Source: an uncultured Lachnospiraceae bacterium | GTDB lineage: Bacteria > Bacillota > Clostridia > Lachnospirales > Lachnospiraceae | Length of the DNA stretch: 64,000 nt | Direction: 5' to 3' | Assembly: GCA_910577105.1 (NCBI GenBank) | Contig: CAJTMB010000016.1 | Coordinates: forward strand, 3,318-67,317 | Shown: piece by piece, positions 45,437 to 55,219 of the stretch | Layout of the letters: the number at the start of each line of letters is the position of its first letter | How positions within the stretch are numbered: position 1 is the stretch's first letter | The notes under the pieces: generated by a model | Database searches by the model: none | What the model was told of the DNA's origin: nothing | The model's input: the letters and a program-made list of their open reading frames with translations, nothing else | Program-made: the position numbers and the translations under genes

Positions 45437-47725
45437 TTACACCCTGTTATAATTAATCAGACAGCCCTTCAGGATAATCTGTCTTTCCTCATCTGTCAGT
45501 TCACCCAACTGCATGGTAAACTCCTGCAAACCGTTCTCTGAAACGGTATATGCCTTTATGTTTTCTGCCTTCTCCTCCACCGCTTTCCTGATTCCGGGAA
45601 CAAACAGATAGTCCAGGTTTTTAAAAGGCAGTTCTCCTTCCGCAATGAGGAAAGGAAGCATGCCCCAGTTAATCAGGTTGGAGCGGTAACGCTTGGTGGC
45701 ATATTCATTGGCAATGTTTGCCCAGCCGCCTAATACTTTCTGACAGGAAGCCGCCTGCTCACGGGCAGAACCGTCACCCGGTTTTACTGCAAAAATGGTG
45801 GAACCGAAACCGGTATTTTCACGGCTTGTTTCCGGATGCTTTGTCTTTATCGCCTCCATAACATCCTTTAACTGCGGACAGGCCTCACAGGGATGCCCGC
45901 CTGCCATTCTTTCTTTTTCCGCCTTCTGGATTTGTTTTGCACGGCCCACATACTGCGGGTCTTTGCGGCTTAAGGTAAATTCTGCCAGTCCCAGAGGATT
46001 GGAACGGTAAGAGGAGGTTTCACCGGACGGAATCAACTCATCCGTTGTGGTTACCGGGTCGTGAATTTCGGAAACCACCTGCAAAACCAGATTATCAGGC
46101 AATGCGCCCATTGCCGGCCAGTCCTTGATATTGGGACCAAACTGGATTTCCACATCGGGGTCTGCCACGCCATGGGAATCAAATACCCTGTTTGCATAAA
46201 TGTTGCTGTCAAAGTGATATTGATATTTAACAAATGTACCGTCAAATTCCGTAGCGGGCGTCAGCACACCTTTGTTTGCCGCCGTCGCTGCAATGGAACG
46301 TGCATCCATAAGCGCCACGGAAGAAATCTGCCCGTTTTGCAGCTTGGAGCCCTCCCTGTTGGGGAAGTTCCTTGTGGAGTGCCGGATGCTGAATGCATTG
46401 TTGGCCGGTGTATCCCCTGCGCCGAAGCAGGGACCGCAGAATGCCGTCTTCATCACCGCGCCTGTTTCCAGAATATCGGCTGCACAGCCGTTCTTTATCA
46501 GTTCCATATAAACAGGCATGGAAGCAGGATAGACGCTCAGGGTAAATCCGTCCGCCCCTATGAACCTTCCCTTCAGGATATCGGCGGCAGCACAGATATT
46601 TTCAAAGCCTCCGCCCGCACAGCCTGCAATAATACCCTGGTCCACACAGAACTTTCCGTTTTTCACCTTATCGCGGAGAGAAAACTCCACCGCGCCGTCT
46701 AAGCTTACCTGTGCGCGTTTTTCTGTTTCCGCCAGAATATCCATCAGGTTCTCATTGACCTCTTCGATGGTATAGGTATTGCTCGGGTGGAAAGGCATGG
46801 CAATCATGGGACGGATTTTACCCAAATCCACCACTATCATGCCGTCATAATAAGCCACTTCTCCCGGAGCCAGTTCCTTGTAATCTTCTTTTCTTCCATG
46901 GATTTCATAGAAGGACTTCACTTCCTCGTCTGTCTGCCAGATAGAAGACAGACATGTGGTTTCCGTCGTCATGACGTCTATGCCGATTCTGAAATCCGCA
47001 CTTAAGGATGCCACGCCGGGTCCCACAAATTCCATCACTTTATTCTTTACATAACCGTTTTTAAATACCGCGCCGATAATAGCCAGTGCCACATCCTGCG
47101 GACCGACTCCTTTCACAGGACAACCGGTCAGGTACACACCCACAATTCCCGGCATGTTGATATCATAAGTCTGGTTTAACAACTGTTTAACCAGTTCAGG
47201 ACCACCTTCCCCCATAGCCATGGTACCCAGTGCGCCATATCTGGTGTGGGAATCGGAACCCAAAATCATACCGCCCCCGCATGCCAGCATTTCCCTTGCA
47301 AACTGATGAATAACCGCCTGATGAGGAGGTACATACACACCACCGTATTTTTTAGCGCAGGTAAGTCCGAACATGTGGTCATCCTCGTTGATGGTGCCGC
47401 CCACCGCACAGAGGGAATTGTGACAGTTGGTAAGCACATAAGGCACCGGAAATCTGGTGAGCCCCGAAGCGCGCGCCGTCTGGATAATCCCCACAAAGGT
47501 AATATCATGGCTTGTCAGCTTGTCAAACTTAATTTTTAATTTATCCATATTGCCGGAGGTATTATGGCTTTGCAGGATGCCTGCGGCAATCGTCTGTTTT
47601 GCCGCTTCCTCCTTTGTCACTGTCCTGCCGGTTTTACTCTGAATGGACTGTAGCGCTTCCCCGTTATCTTCGACAATTTCCGTGCCGTTCACCAGATAAG
47701 CGCCGCCCTGCAACAATTCAATCAT
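45437..47725 (-). CDS. Aconitate hydratase family protein
   Basis: 762-aa [4Fe-4S] hydro-lyase that interconverts citrate and isocitrate by aconitate in other bacteria. Iron-sulfur Cys residues lie in ETTCLSS (C258) and CGPCFGAGDT. Active-site regions: SDSHTRYGALGTMAMGEGG (157-175) and the C-terminal swivel domain around YATKRYRSNLINWGMLPF. It is of the bacterial YbhJ-like or mitochondrial-type size class, so a related hydratase activity is possible. No other TCA gene is adjacent. Confidence 0.9.
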   Translation of the reverse strand: MIELLQGGAYLVNGTEIVEDNGEALQSIQSKTGRTVTKEEAAKQTIAAGILQSHNTSGNMDKLKIKFDKLTSHDITFVGIIQTARASGLTRFPVPYVLTNCHNSLCAVGGTINEDDHMFGLTCAKKYGGVYVPPHQAVIHQFAREMLACGGGMILGSDSHTRYGALGTMAMGEGGPELVKQLLNQTYDINMPGIVGVYLTGCPVKGVGPQDVALAIIGAVFKNGYVKNKVMEFVGPGVASLSADFRIGIDVMTTETTCLSSIWQTDEEVKSFYEIHGRKEDYKELAPGEVAYYDGMIVVDLGKIRPMIAMPFHPSNTYTIEEVNENLMDILAETEKRAQVSLDGAVEFSLRDKVKNGKFCVDQGIIAGCAGGGFENICAAADILKGRFIGADGFTLSVYPASMPVYMELIKNGCAADILETGAVMKTAFCGPCFGAGDTPANNAFSIRHSTRNFPNREGSKLQNGQISSVALMDARSIAATAANKGVLTPATEFDGTFVKYQYHFDSNIYANRVFDSHGVADPDVEIQFGPNIKDWPAMGALPDNLVLQVVSEIHDPVTTTDELIPSGETSSYRSNPLGLAEFTLSRKDPQYVGRAKQIQKAEKERMAGGHPCEACPQLKDVMEAIKTKHPETSRENTGFGSTIFAVKPGDGSAREQAASCQKVLGGWANIANEYATKRYRSNLINWGMLPFLIAEGELPFKNLDYLFVPGIRKAVEEKAENIKAYTVSENGLQEFTMQLGELTDEERQIILKGCLINYNRV

Positions 47726-47843
47726 TTGATTCCTCCCGTTTTCCTTTGCTGATTCTCAAAAACACATCGTTTTTATTATAAAGGAAAGCAGCATCTTACG
47801 CAACTGCATTCGTGTTAATCTGTTCAATAATCCGGGTATATTT

Positions 47844-48803
47844 TCAATAATCCCCCCTCACATGCAGCCTCACCGCACTTCCAAAAGCGCCGGCATCCCC
47901 CACAATCTGCAGCACTTTTTTCTCCCCTTCGATATAGCTTTTATTGTAAAAATGCACATGTCCGGCTATTACGGCCTGTACCGGGCTGTCCTTAGCCGTG
48001 GTCAGTTCCATAAATTTTGCGGAGACTTCATTGGGGTAAATACCTCCCTGTGCGCCTCCTCCAATGACAACCGGGCTGTTCCACACGGTTTTTGCCTTCT
48101 CCTGCAAATCCTGCGTATAAAAAGGCACATGTACCATCACAATGACCGGCCTGTCCTCTTCCAATATTTCCTCATATTCTTCCAATGCTTCCCCGTCTAT
48201 CTGATTACTGCCATTATCTACCGCCACAACCAGAAATTCCCCAAAATCCTGCACTTGAAAAGCACAGTTTCCTTTCATATAAGGTTCAAACAAAGGACGG
48301 TACGCTGTTTTTGCATATTCCGTCATATATTCCCACGGATATGTCCAATCGTGGTTTCCCATGGTATACAAATAGGGCATATGAAATTTTTCCAGCTGCT
48401 CTTTCAAATAGGCAAGGTTTGCTTCAGAAGGATAATCAATAATGTCCCCGCCAAGAAGTACGCCGTCCACTTCTTCCTCATTGGCATATGACACCCACTC
48501 CTCAAACTGTTCCGCCGAGGAAACACTCTCCTTATTCTGAAACATAGTAAGTCTGGGAGCTGCATTCTGCACTATCTGTCCGGAATCCCCCTCATCCATG
48601 ACAATCATATGGTTATCCGTAAGAAACAACAAATCATATTCCCCGGTAAGTCCTTCTATCACAATTTCTTCTTCCGTAATCTGCTTTTCCCATGCTGCTT
48701 CTTTGCCGCATCCGCTAATGCACGCCGGAAAAAGCAGTACACACGCTGCCTTCAGGCATACTGCGGCAATTCTTTGTTTCCTGCCTGTCAATTTATCATT
48801 CAT
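47844..48803 (-). CDS. Lipoprotein metallophosphoesterase
   Basis: 319 aa with a lipobox ISGC (C32), so anchored outside the membrane. The calcineurin-like motifs are in order: LTDNHM (D-x-H), LLGGDIIDYP, MGNHDWTYP, VMVHVPFYT and AGHVHFYNK. It likely hydrolyses phosphate esters at the cell surface; the substrate is unknown. The frame ends at RLHVRGDY. Single gene, with weak AT-rich flanks. Confidence 0.88.
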   Translation of the reverse strand: MNDKLTGRKQRIAAVCLKAACVLLFPACISGCGKEAAWEKQITEEEIVIEGLTGEYDLLFLTDNHMIVMDEGDSGQIVQNAAPRLTMFQNKESVSSAEQFEEWVSYANEEEVDGVLLGGDIIDYPSEANLAYLKEQLEKFHMPYLYTMGNHDWTYPWEYMTEYAKTAYRPLFEPYMKGNCAFQVQDFGEFLVVAVDNGSNQIDGEALEEYEEILEEDRPVIVMVHVPFYTQDLQEKAKTVWNSPVVIGGGAQGGIYPNEVSAKFMELTTAKDSPVQAVIAGHVHFYNKSYIEGEKKVLQIVGDAGAFGSAVRLHVRGDY

Positions 48804-48934
48804 TTATTCTGCCTTTCTTGTTCAGCCTATCACTTATTCAGGCTTTTACAAATGTTAGCATAGCACATTTTGGAAAATGAATACTTTAAGATTTACTTAA
48901 ATTTAGAAAACAGAAAACTATCAGAAAATAAAAC

Positions 48935-48959
48935 GGGCCGGCGCACCATGCGCCGGCCC
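48935..48959 (-). terminator. glgP terminator
   Basis: An 11-bp GC stem (GGGCCGGCGCA/TGCGCCGGCCC) with a 3-nt loop, followed leftward by CGTTTTATTTT, 12 nt past the glgP stop. Confidence 0.85.
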
Positions 48960-48970
48960 TAAACCGTCTG

Positions 48971-51433
48971 TTATTTTAAAGTTACCTTATCCAGATGCCA
49001 GATGTCATCCACATATTCCTGAATGGTTCTGTCTGAAGTAAACTTGCCTGAAGATGCCATATTTAAAATGGCGCTCCTAGCCCAGCCCTGTTCATTCCGG
49101 TAAGCAGCTTCTACCTTCCTCTGTGCCTCTGCATAGGACTTGAAATCCTTGAGGATAAAGTAAGTATCGGCTTTTGAAGTACTCTGGGTATTGAGCAGGG
49201 AATTATAAAGCGTCCTGAAAAGCTCCGTATCCCCCGGCGCATAGGTGCCGTTTATCAGCTGCATCAGTACTTTTCTGATATCCTGGTCATTGTTGAAGAT
49301 ATCCATGGGGTTGTATCCGCCAAAATTCTCATAATGAATAACTTCATCGGAAGACAGTCCGAAGATAAATGCATTTTCTTCTCCCACTTCTTCTACAATT
49401 TCCACATTGGCGCCGTCCATGGTGCCAATCGTCAAGGCGCCGTTTAACATGAATTTCATGTTGCCGGTACCGGAAGCCTCTTTGCTGGCAGTGGAAATCT
49501 GCTCGGATACATCCGCTGCAGCAAATATCATTTCTGCATTGGAAACACGGTAATTTTCAATAAATACAACCTTCATTTTGCCGCCGATGGAAGCATCGTT
49601 ATTAACCACATCCGCCACCGCATTGATTAACTTAATCGTCAGCTTGGCATTGCGGTATCCTGCTGCCGCCTTGGCACCAAAGATAAAAGTCCTGGGATAA
49701 AAATCCATTTCGGGATGAGCTTTCAGTTCATTGTACAGATACATAACATGTAAAATATTTAACAGCTGCCTCTTATACTCATGAAGGCGCTTCACCTGCA
49801 CGTCAAAGATAGAACGCGGGTCTACTTCTATCCCATTGTTTTCCAGTATATACTTGGCAAGACGCACTTTATTGCGGTACTTGATATTCATAAACTCCTG
49901 CTGTGCCTTCTTGTCATCCGCATAGATTTTCATCTTTGCAATCTGCGGCAAATCGGTAATCCATTCCGAACCGATATGCTCCGTCACCCAGTCTGCCAGA
50001 AGTGGATTGCCATGCAGCAAGAACCTTCTCTGGGTAATGCCGTTTGTCTTATTGTTGAATTTCTCCGGCATCATCTCATAGAAATCTTTTAATTCCTGGT
50101 TCTTTAAGATTTCCGTGTGGAGCCTTGCCACACCGTTTACGGAATAGCCCGACACTATGGCAAGGCGCGCCATATGTACCTGTCCGTCAAAGATAATTGC
50201 CATCTTTTTGATTTTGTCCTGATTGCCCGGATATGCGGCGGTAATCTTTTCCACAAAACGACGGTTAATTTCCTCCACAATCTGGTAAATACGGGGCAGC
50301 AGGCGGGAGAACAGTTCAATAGGCCATTTTTCCAAAGCTTCCGCCATAATGGTGTGGTTGGTGTAAGCACAGGTTTTTGTGGTTACCGCCCAAGCCTCTT
50401 CCCACTCCAAATCATAATCATCCATCAGTATGCGCATCAACTCAGGAATTGCCACGGTAGGATGGGTATCATTCAGCTGGAATGTCACCTTTTCATGCAG
50501 CTTCTTTATATCCTGATGCTTTCTCATATATTTTTCCACAGCTTCCTGTACGGAAGCGGAAATGAAGAAATACTGCTGTTTTAAGCGGAGCTCTTTTCCT
50601 GCATAGTGATTGTCATTCGGGTAAAGCACCTCCACAATATTACGTGCAAGGTTCTGCTGCTCCACGGCCTTCTGGTAATCTCCCTTGTCAAAAGAATCCA
50701 GCTGGAAGCATTCGATAGGCTCCGCATCCCAGATGCGCAATGTATTTACAATGCCGTTGCCATAACCCACAATCGGCAAATCAAACGGAATGGCCTTTAC
50801 GGACTGATAGCCCTCCTGGAAGAAATGGTTTCTGCCGTTTTCATCCGTCCTGACATTGACGTACCCGCCAAACTTCACATCCTTTGCATACTCGGAACGC
50901 CTCAGTTCAAACGGATTGCCGTTTTCCAGCCAGTTATCGGGTACCTCCACCTGATAGCCGTCCCTGATTTCCTGTTTAAACATGCCGTAACGGTAACGGA
51001 TACCACAGCCATAAGCAGGATAGCCAAGGGTTGCAAGAGAATCCAGAAAGCAAGCGGCAAGACGGCCCAGACCACCGTTTCCGAGCGCTGCATCCGGCTC
51101 CATGTCCTCCACCAGGTTCAAGTCAAGTCCCAGCTCCTTTAAGGCATCCTTAACCGGCTTATAAGCCTGCATATTAATCAGGTTATTGCCAAGCGCCCTT
51201 CCCATCAGAAATTCCATGGAAAGATAATATACCATTTTCGGGTCCTGCTTGTCATACTGTTTCTGGGTTTCCATCCAGCTGTCAACTATCTGGTCCTTCA
51301 CGGCGTAACATACAGCCTGGAATACCTGCTGGGGTGTGGCTTCTTCCATTGTCTTTCTGTATAGAGTTTTTACATTGTACAAAACGCTTCTTTTAAATAA
51401 TTCCTTGTCGAATTTTACGGTTTTTTTCAGCAT
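48971..51433 (-). CDS. glgP: Glycogen/starch/alpha-glucan phosphorylase
   Basis: Releases glucose-1-phosphate from glycogen. 820 aa from the ATG at 51433 (MLKKTVKFDKELF) after AAGGAGG; the longer frame to 51520 would run into the ileS end. Motifs: MEFLMGRALGNNLIN, EDMEPDAALGNGGLGRLAACF (here by its ALGNGGLGRL core), and the PLP-lysine region EASGTGNMKFMLNGA. No other glg genes are adjacent. It lies 58 nt downstream of ileS and has a strong terminator. Confidence 0.96.
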   Translation of the reverse strand: MLKKTVKFDKELFKRSVLYNVKTLYRKTMEEATPQQVFQAVCYAVKDQIVDSWMETQKQYDKQDPKMVYYLSMEFLMGRALGNNLINMQAYKPVKDALKELGLDLNLVEDMEPDAALGNGGLGRLAACFLDSLATLGYPAYGCGIRYRYGMFKQEIRDGYQVEVPDNWLENGNPFELRRSEYAKDVKFGGYVNVRTDENGRNHFFQEGYQSVKAIPFDLPIVGYGNGIVNTLRIWDAEPIECFQLDSFDKGDYQKAVEQQNLARNIVEVLYPNDNHYAGKELRLKQQYFFISASVQEAVEKYMRKHQDIKKLHEKVTFQLNDTHPTVAIPELMRILMDDYDLEWEEAWAVTTKTCAYTNHTIMAEALEKWPIELFSRLLPRIYQIVEEINRRFVEKITAAYPGNQDKIKKMAIIFDGQVHMARLAIVSGYSVNGVARLHTEILKNQELKDFYEMMPEKFNNKTNGITQRRFLLHGNPLLADWVTEHIGSEWITDLPQIAKMKIYADDKKAQQEFMNIKYRNKVRLAKYILENNGIEVDPRSIFDVQVKRLHEYKRQLLNILHVMYLYNELKAHPEMDFYPRTFIFGAKAAAGYRNAKLTIKLINAVADVVNNDASIGGKMKVVFIENYRVSNAEMIFAAADVSEQISTASKEASGTGNMKFMLNGALTIGTMDGANVEIVEEVGEENAFIFGLSSDEVIHYENFGGYNPMDIFNNDQDIRKVLMQLINGTYAPGDTELFRTLYNSLLNTQSTSKADTYFILKDFKSYAEAQRKVEAAYRNEQGWARSAILNMASSGKFTSDRTIQEYVDDIWHLDKVTLK

Positions 51434-51491
51434 CACTTTCCTCCTTAAGATTCTGTCTGCTTTTGTTTCAAGTGATATTATACTCCATGCG

Positions 51492-54400
51492 CTACACTCT
51501 TTCCAGAGAAATCGTAACATTTTCTCCGTTTACATTCCATTCTTTGGCAATTGCATAGGTTTTCCCGGTATCCATTGCGTCTGCCAGAACCTTTCCTGCT
51601 ATGGATTCCTTATGCTTCATGGCTATCCCGGCTACCTTTTCATTTTCCGAGAATGACGCCTTTATATGGTCCGTCACTTCAAATCCGGCATCCTTTCTCA
51701 TGGTCTGGATTTTGCTGATGATTTCCAGCACAAAACCTTCCTCAACCAAGTCTTTTGTCAGGTTGGTATCCAGCACCACTGTCATAAAATTATCCGTTTC
51801 CGTGACATAACCTTCCTTTTGCGTCATCTCTATCAGCAAATCTTCTTCCGTAAGGGTAATCTCCACATCTCCTGCCATAAAACAGAGGGCGCCTTTTTCC
51901 TTTAATTCATCCATCGCCTCATTGCCGTTTAAGGAAGACAGCGTTTTCTGGATGCTCCCTAACTGTTTGCCGTATTTGGGGCCTACCGTACGAAGCTGGG
52001 GCTTAAAGGTATAGGAGGTGAAATCCCTTACATCCTGTGTAAACCGAATCTGCTTTACATTCAGCTCCTCGGCTATAATATCCTTATAAAAATCAGGCAA
52101 TTCCTGCTGTGACTTGATAAACATGGTGCTTATCGGCTGACGGTTTTTGATATTTGCGGCATTTCTGCAAGCACGGCCCATTACGACAGCCTTTAACACA
52201 ATATCCATATTTCCTTCCATCACTTTGTCCATAAATGCGGAATCTGCCGAAGGAAACTCACAAAGATGAATGCTTTCCGGCGCCTTATCATCATTGCTCC
52301 TTACCAGATTCTGGTAAATGTCTTCCGTCATAAACGGAACCATGGGCGCTGCCGCCTTGCAGATGGTTACAAGAGCCGTATACAGGGTCATATAAGCGTT
52401 AATCTTATCCTGCTCCATTCCTTTTGCCCAGAAACGTTCGCGGCTTCTCCTTACATACCAGTTACTCATTTCATCCACAAATTCCTGCAGAGCCCTTGCA
52501 GCCTCCGGAATACGGTAATGATACAAATCATCATCCACCTCCGACACAACGGTATTTAACTTGGAAAGCAGCCACTTATCCATAACAGTCAGTTTGTCAT
52601 ATTCAAGCTGATACTTTGTAGCGTCAAAATTATCAATATTGGCATACAGCACAAAGAAGGCATAAGTATTCCAAAGGGTTCCCATAAACTTACGCTGTCC
52701 CTCCTGCACTGCCTTTCCGTGGAAACGGTTAGGAAGCCATGGCGCGGAATTGACATAAAAATACCAACGGATGGCATCTGCGCCATAAGTCCTAAGCGCA
52801 TCAAAAGGGTCTACCGCATTACCCTTGGATTTACTCATCTTCTGTCCGTTTTCATCCTGCACGAGTCCGAGCACAATGACATTTTCATAAGGAGCCTTGT
52901 TAAAGAGCAATGTAGACTCTGCCAGCAGGGAATAGAACCATCCTCTCGTCTGGTCCACCGCCTCAGAAATAAACTGCGCAGGGAACTGCTTTTCAAACAG
53001 CTCCTTGTTTTCAAACGGATAATGGTGCTGTGCAAAAGGCATTGCACCGGAGTCAAACCAGCAGTCAATTACCTCCGGCACCCTGTGCATGTCTTTTCCG
53101 CATTTCGGACATCTGATGGTAACGGCGTCAATGTAGGGCCTGTGCAGTTCCACCTTTGCATCTTCCGGGTTGCCGCTCATCTTGGCCAGTTCCTCCCGGC
53201 TTCCGATGCTGTGCTGGCAGCCACATTCACACTCCCAGATATTCAGGGGAGTACCCCAATAACGGTTTCGGGAAATTGCCCAATCCTGTAAATTTTCCAG
53301 CCAGTCCCCGAAACGGCCCTTTCCTATGGACTCCGGAATCCAGTTGATGGTATTGTTGTTTCGGATTAAGTCCTCCTTAACCTCAGTCATTTTGATAAAC
53401 CAGGATTCCCTTGCATAATAGATAAGCGGGGTATCGCATCGCCAGCAGTGGGGATAGCTGTGTTCAAATTTGGGTGCGTCAAACAAAAGCCCTGCTTCCT
53501 CCAGAGCCTTTAAGACCATGGGGTCTGCTTTCTTTACAAACACGCCTTCAAAAGGAGTTTCTTTTGTCATATTGCCCTGTCCGTCCACAAGCTGTACAAA
53601 AGGTAAGCCATAAACACGCCCGACTTTGGCGTCATCCTCACCAAAAGCCGGCGCAATATGCACGACCCCGGTACCGTCCGTTAAAGTGACATAGCTGTCA
53701 CAAGTAACAAAGAATGCTTTTTTATGCTGTTTTTCACAGATATTGACCGCATAATCAAAAAGCGGCACATATTCCTTGTACTCCAAGTCCTTTCCGGTCA
53801 TGGTCTCCAGCACTTCATATGCAGACACTTCGTTTTCCGCATCGCCCAGCCTGCCGAGCACCGTATCCAGAAGCGCCTCCGCCATGTAGTAGGTATAGCC
53901 ATCCGCTGCTTTCACCTTTGCATAACTTTCCACCGGATTCACGCAGAGCGCCACATTGGAGGGCAGGGTCCACGGTGTGGTCGTCCATGCCAGTATATAG
54001 GCATCCTCATCCTTTACTTTAAAGCGGACAATCGCAGAGCGTTCTTTTACATCCTTATATCCCTGGGCAACCTCCTGGGAAGAAAGCGGAGTTCCGCAGC
54101 GGGGGCAGTAAGGTACAATCTTAAAGCCCTTATAGAGCAGCCCTCTGTCCCAGATTTCCTTAAGCGCCCACCATTCTGATTCGATATAATCGTCATGATA
54201 GGTAACATAGGGATTATCCATGTCTGCCCAGAAGCCCACTGTGCCGGAAAAATCCTCCCACATGCCCTTGTATTTCCAGACACTTTCCTTACATTTATTA
54301 ATGAAAGGCTCCAAACCGTAATTTTCTATCTGCTCCTTGCCATCCAGACCCAGCAGCTTTTCCACTTCGATTTCCACGGGAAGCCCATGAGTGTCCCATC

Positions 54401-54650
54401 CGGCCTTTCTGGGTACCATATAACCCTTCATGGTGCGGTATCTGGGAATCATATCCTTAATCACGCGGGTCAGCACGTGGCCGATATGGGGCTTGCCATT
54501 GGCAGTAGGCGGCCCATCATAAAAGATATAGGCAGGCCCTTCCTTTCTTGTCTCCATGCTCTTTCGGAAAATGTCATTTTCCTTCCAGAACGCTTCAATC
54601 TGTTTTTCCCTTTCCACAAAGTTCAAATCCGTTGATACTTTTTGATACAT
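51492..54650 (-). CDS. ileS: Isoleucyl-tRNA synthetase
   Basis: Charges tRNA-Ile. 1052 aa from MYQKVSTDLNFVEREKQ; the ATG three codons earlier (54659) is less likely. HIGH motif in PPTANGKPHIGHVL, KMSKS in ENGQKMSKSKGNAVDP, an editing CP1 domain between them (with TWTTTPWTLPSNVAL), and a C-terminal anticodon-binding region with DUF5915-like tail. The length and C-terminal domain mark the eukaryal-like (type 2) IleRS group, often less sensitive to mupirocin; this is an inference from length and layout. It is controlled by a T-box leader. Confidence 0.96.
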   Translation of the reverse strand: MYQKVSTDLNFVEREKQIEAFWKENDIFRKSMETRKEGPAYIFYDGPPTANGKPHIGHVLTRVIKDMIPRYRTMKGYMVPRKAGWDTHGLPVEIEVEKLLGLDGKEQIENYGLEPFINKCKESVWKYKGMWEDFSGTVGFWADMDNPYVTYHDDYIESEWWALKEIWDRGLLYKGFKIVPYCPRCGTPLSSQEVAQGYKDVKERSAIVRFKVKDEDAYILAWTTTPWTLPSNVALCVNPVESYAKVKAADGYTYYMAEALLDTVLGRLGDAENEVSAYEVLETMTGKDLEYKEYVPLFDYAVNICEKQHKKAFFVTCDSYVTLTDGTGVVHIAPAFGEDDAKVGRVYGLPFVQLVDGQGNMTKETPFEGVFVKKADPMVLKALEEAGLLFDAPKFEHSYPHCWRCDTPLIYYARESWFIKMTEVKEDLIRNNNTINWIPESIGKGRFGDWLENLQDWAISRNRYWGTPLNIWECECGCQHSIGSREELAKMSGNPEDAKVELHRPYIDAVTIRCPKCGKDMHRVPEVIDCWFDSGAMPFAQHHYPFENKELFEKQFPAQFISEAVDQTRGWFYSLLAESTLLFNKAPYENVIVLGLVQDENGQKMSKSKGNAVDPFDALRTYGADAIRWYFYVNSAPWLPNRFHGKAVQEGQRKFMGTLWNTYAFFVLYANIDNFDATKYQLEYDKLTVMDKWLLSKLNTVVSEVDDDLYHYRIPEAARALQEFVDEMSNWYVRRSRERFWAKGMEQDKINAYMTLYTALVTICKAAAPMVPFMTEDIYQNLVRSNDDKAPESIHLCEFPSADSAFMDKVMEGNMDIVLKAVVMGRACRNAANIKNRQPISTMFIKSQQELPDFYKDIIAEELNVKQIRFTQDVRDFTSYTFKPQLRTVGPKYGKQLGSIQKTLSSLNGNEAMDELKEKGALCFMAGDVEITLTEEDLLIEMTQKEGYVTETDNFMTVVLDTNLTKDLVEEGFVLEIISKIQTMRKDAGFEVTDHIKASFSENEKVAGIAMKHKESIAGKVLADAMDTGKTYAIAKEWNVNGENVTISLERV

Positions 54651-54798
54651 GGTTATCATCCTTTCCTGCTGTTATTTTCCTTGTTTGTATGCGTTTATTC
54701 CGAAGGAGAACTCTCTTCTTTCCCGGTCACAGCAACCGGCTTATCTCCGGCTTCAACATCTTCCTTTCCCTCCCCAAAATATTTTTGTGGCTGCATAT

Positions 54799-55065
54799 AA
54801 AAAACCCGTCCGTAAAAGGACGGGTTATAAACTCCGTGTTACCACCTGTTACCGCATACGCCTCCTTCGCCTAATCCAAACCGGAGGGATATGTTTCCCG
54901 GTAACGGCGGGAATCCGTCCCGGACTACTCGGCATAAGCGCCTTTTGCCCGTGCGGCTCAAAAGTGATGTTCAACAGCCCCCTACTCCCGCCGGTCTCGC
55001 ACCGCCACCGGCTCGCTGAAATTTCGGAAAACTGCCTACTGTCTTTGTCATAGCCTTTATCAAAA
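54799..55065 (-). ncRNA. T-box riboswitch, isoleucine-specific (ileS leader)
   Basis: Senses uncharged tRNA-Ile. Read leftward: stem I with specifier ATC (54969-54967, in GAACATCAC), the T-box bulge region GGTGGTAACACGG (54846-54834), and an intrinsic terminator (AACCCGTCC/GGACGGGTT, 54826-54803, then TTTTATAT). A promoter (-35 TTGACA 55093-55098, 18 bp, -10 TATAAT 55069-55074) starts it. The specifier codon matches the downstream gene. The rest of the gap to 55219 is the GGDEF gene's control region. Confidence 0.93.
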
Positions 55066-55068
55066 GTA

Positions 55069-55098
55069 ATTATAATAGCGTGCAGTCCCGGTTGTCAA
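55069..55098 (-). promoter_or_regulatory. Promoter of the T-box-ileS unit
   Basis: -35 TTGACA (perfect, 55093-55098), 18-bp spacer, -10 TATAAT (perfect, 55069-55074). Confidence 0.85.
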
Positions 55099-55158
55099 GA
55101 AAAATGTGCTTGTGTTTTGCCGGGGACAGCCGCCATGGAAAATACGGAAGCCGCGGTG

Positions 55159-55196
55159 TTTAGTACTTGTGTTACTAAAACCCTTAATGTTATAAT
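55159..55196 (+). promoter_or_regulatory. Promoter and candidate operator of the diguanylate cyclase gene
   Basis: -10 TATAAT (55191-55196) with a weak -35 TTGTGT (55167-55172, 18 bp). A perfect 7-bp inverted repeat TTTAGTA-N7-TACTAAA (55159-55179) covers the -35 box and could bind a repressor. Binding is inferred. Confidence 0.5.
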
Positions 55197-55219
55197 AGAC
55201 TTCATATGGAGGATATGCC

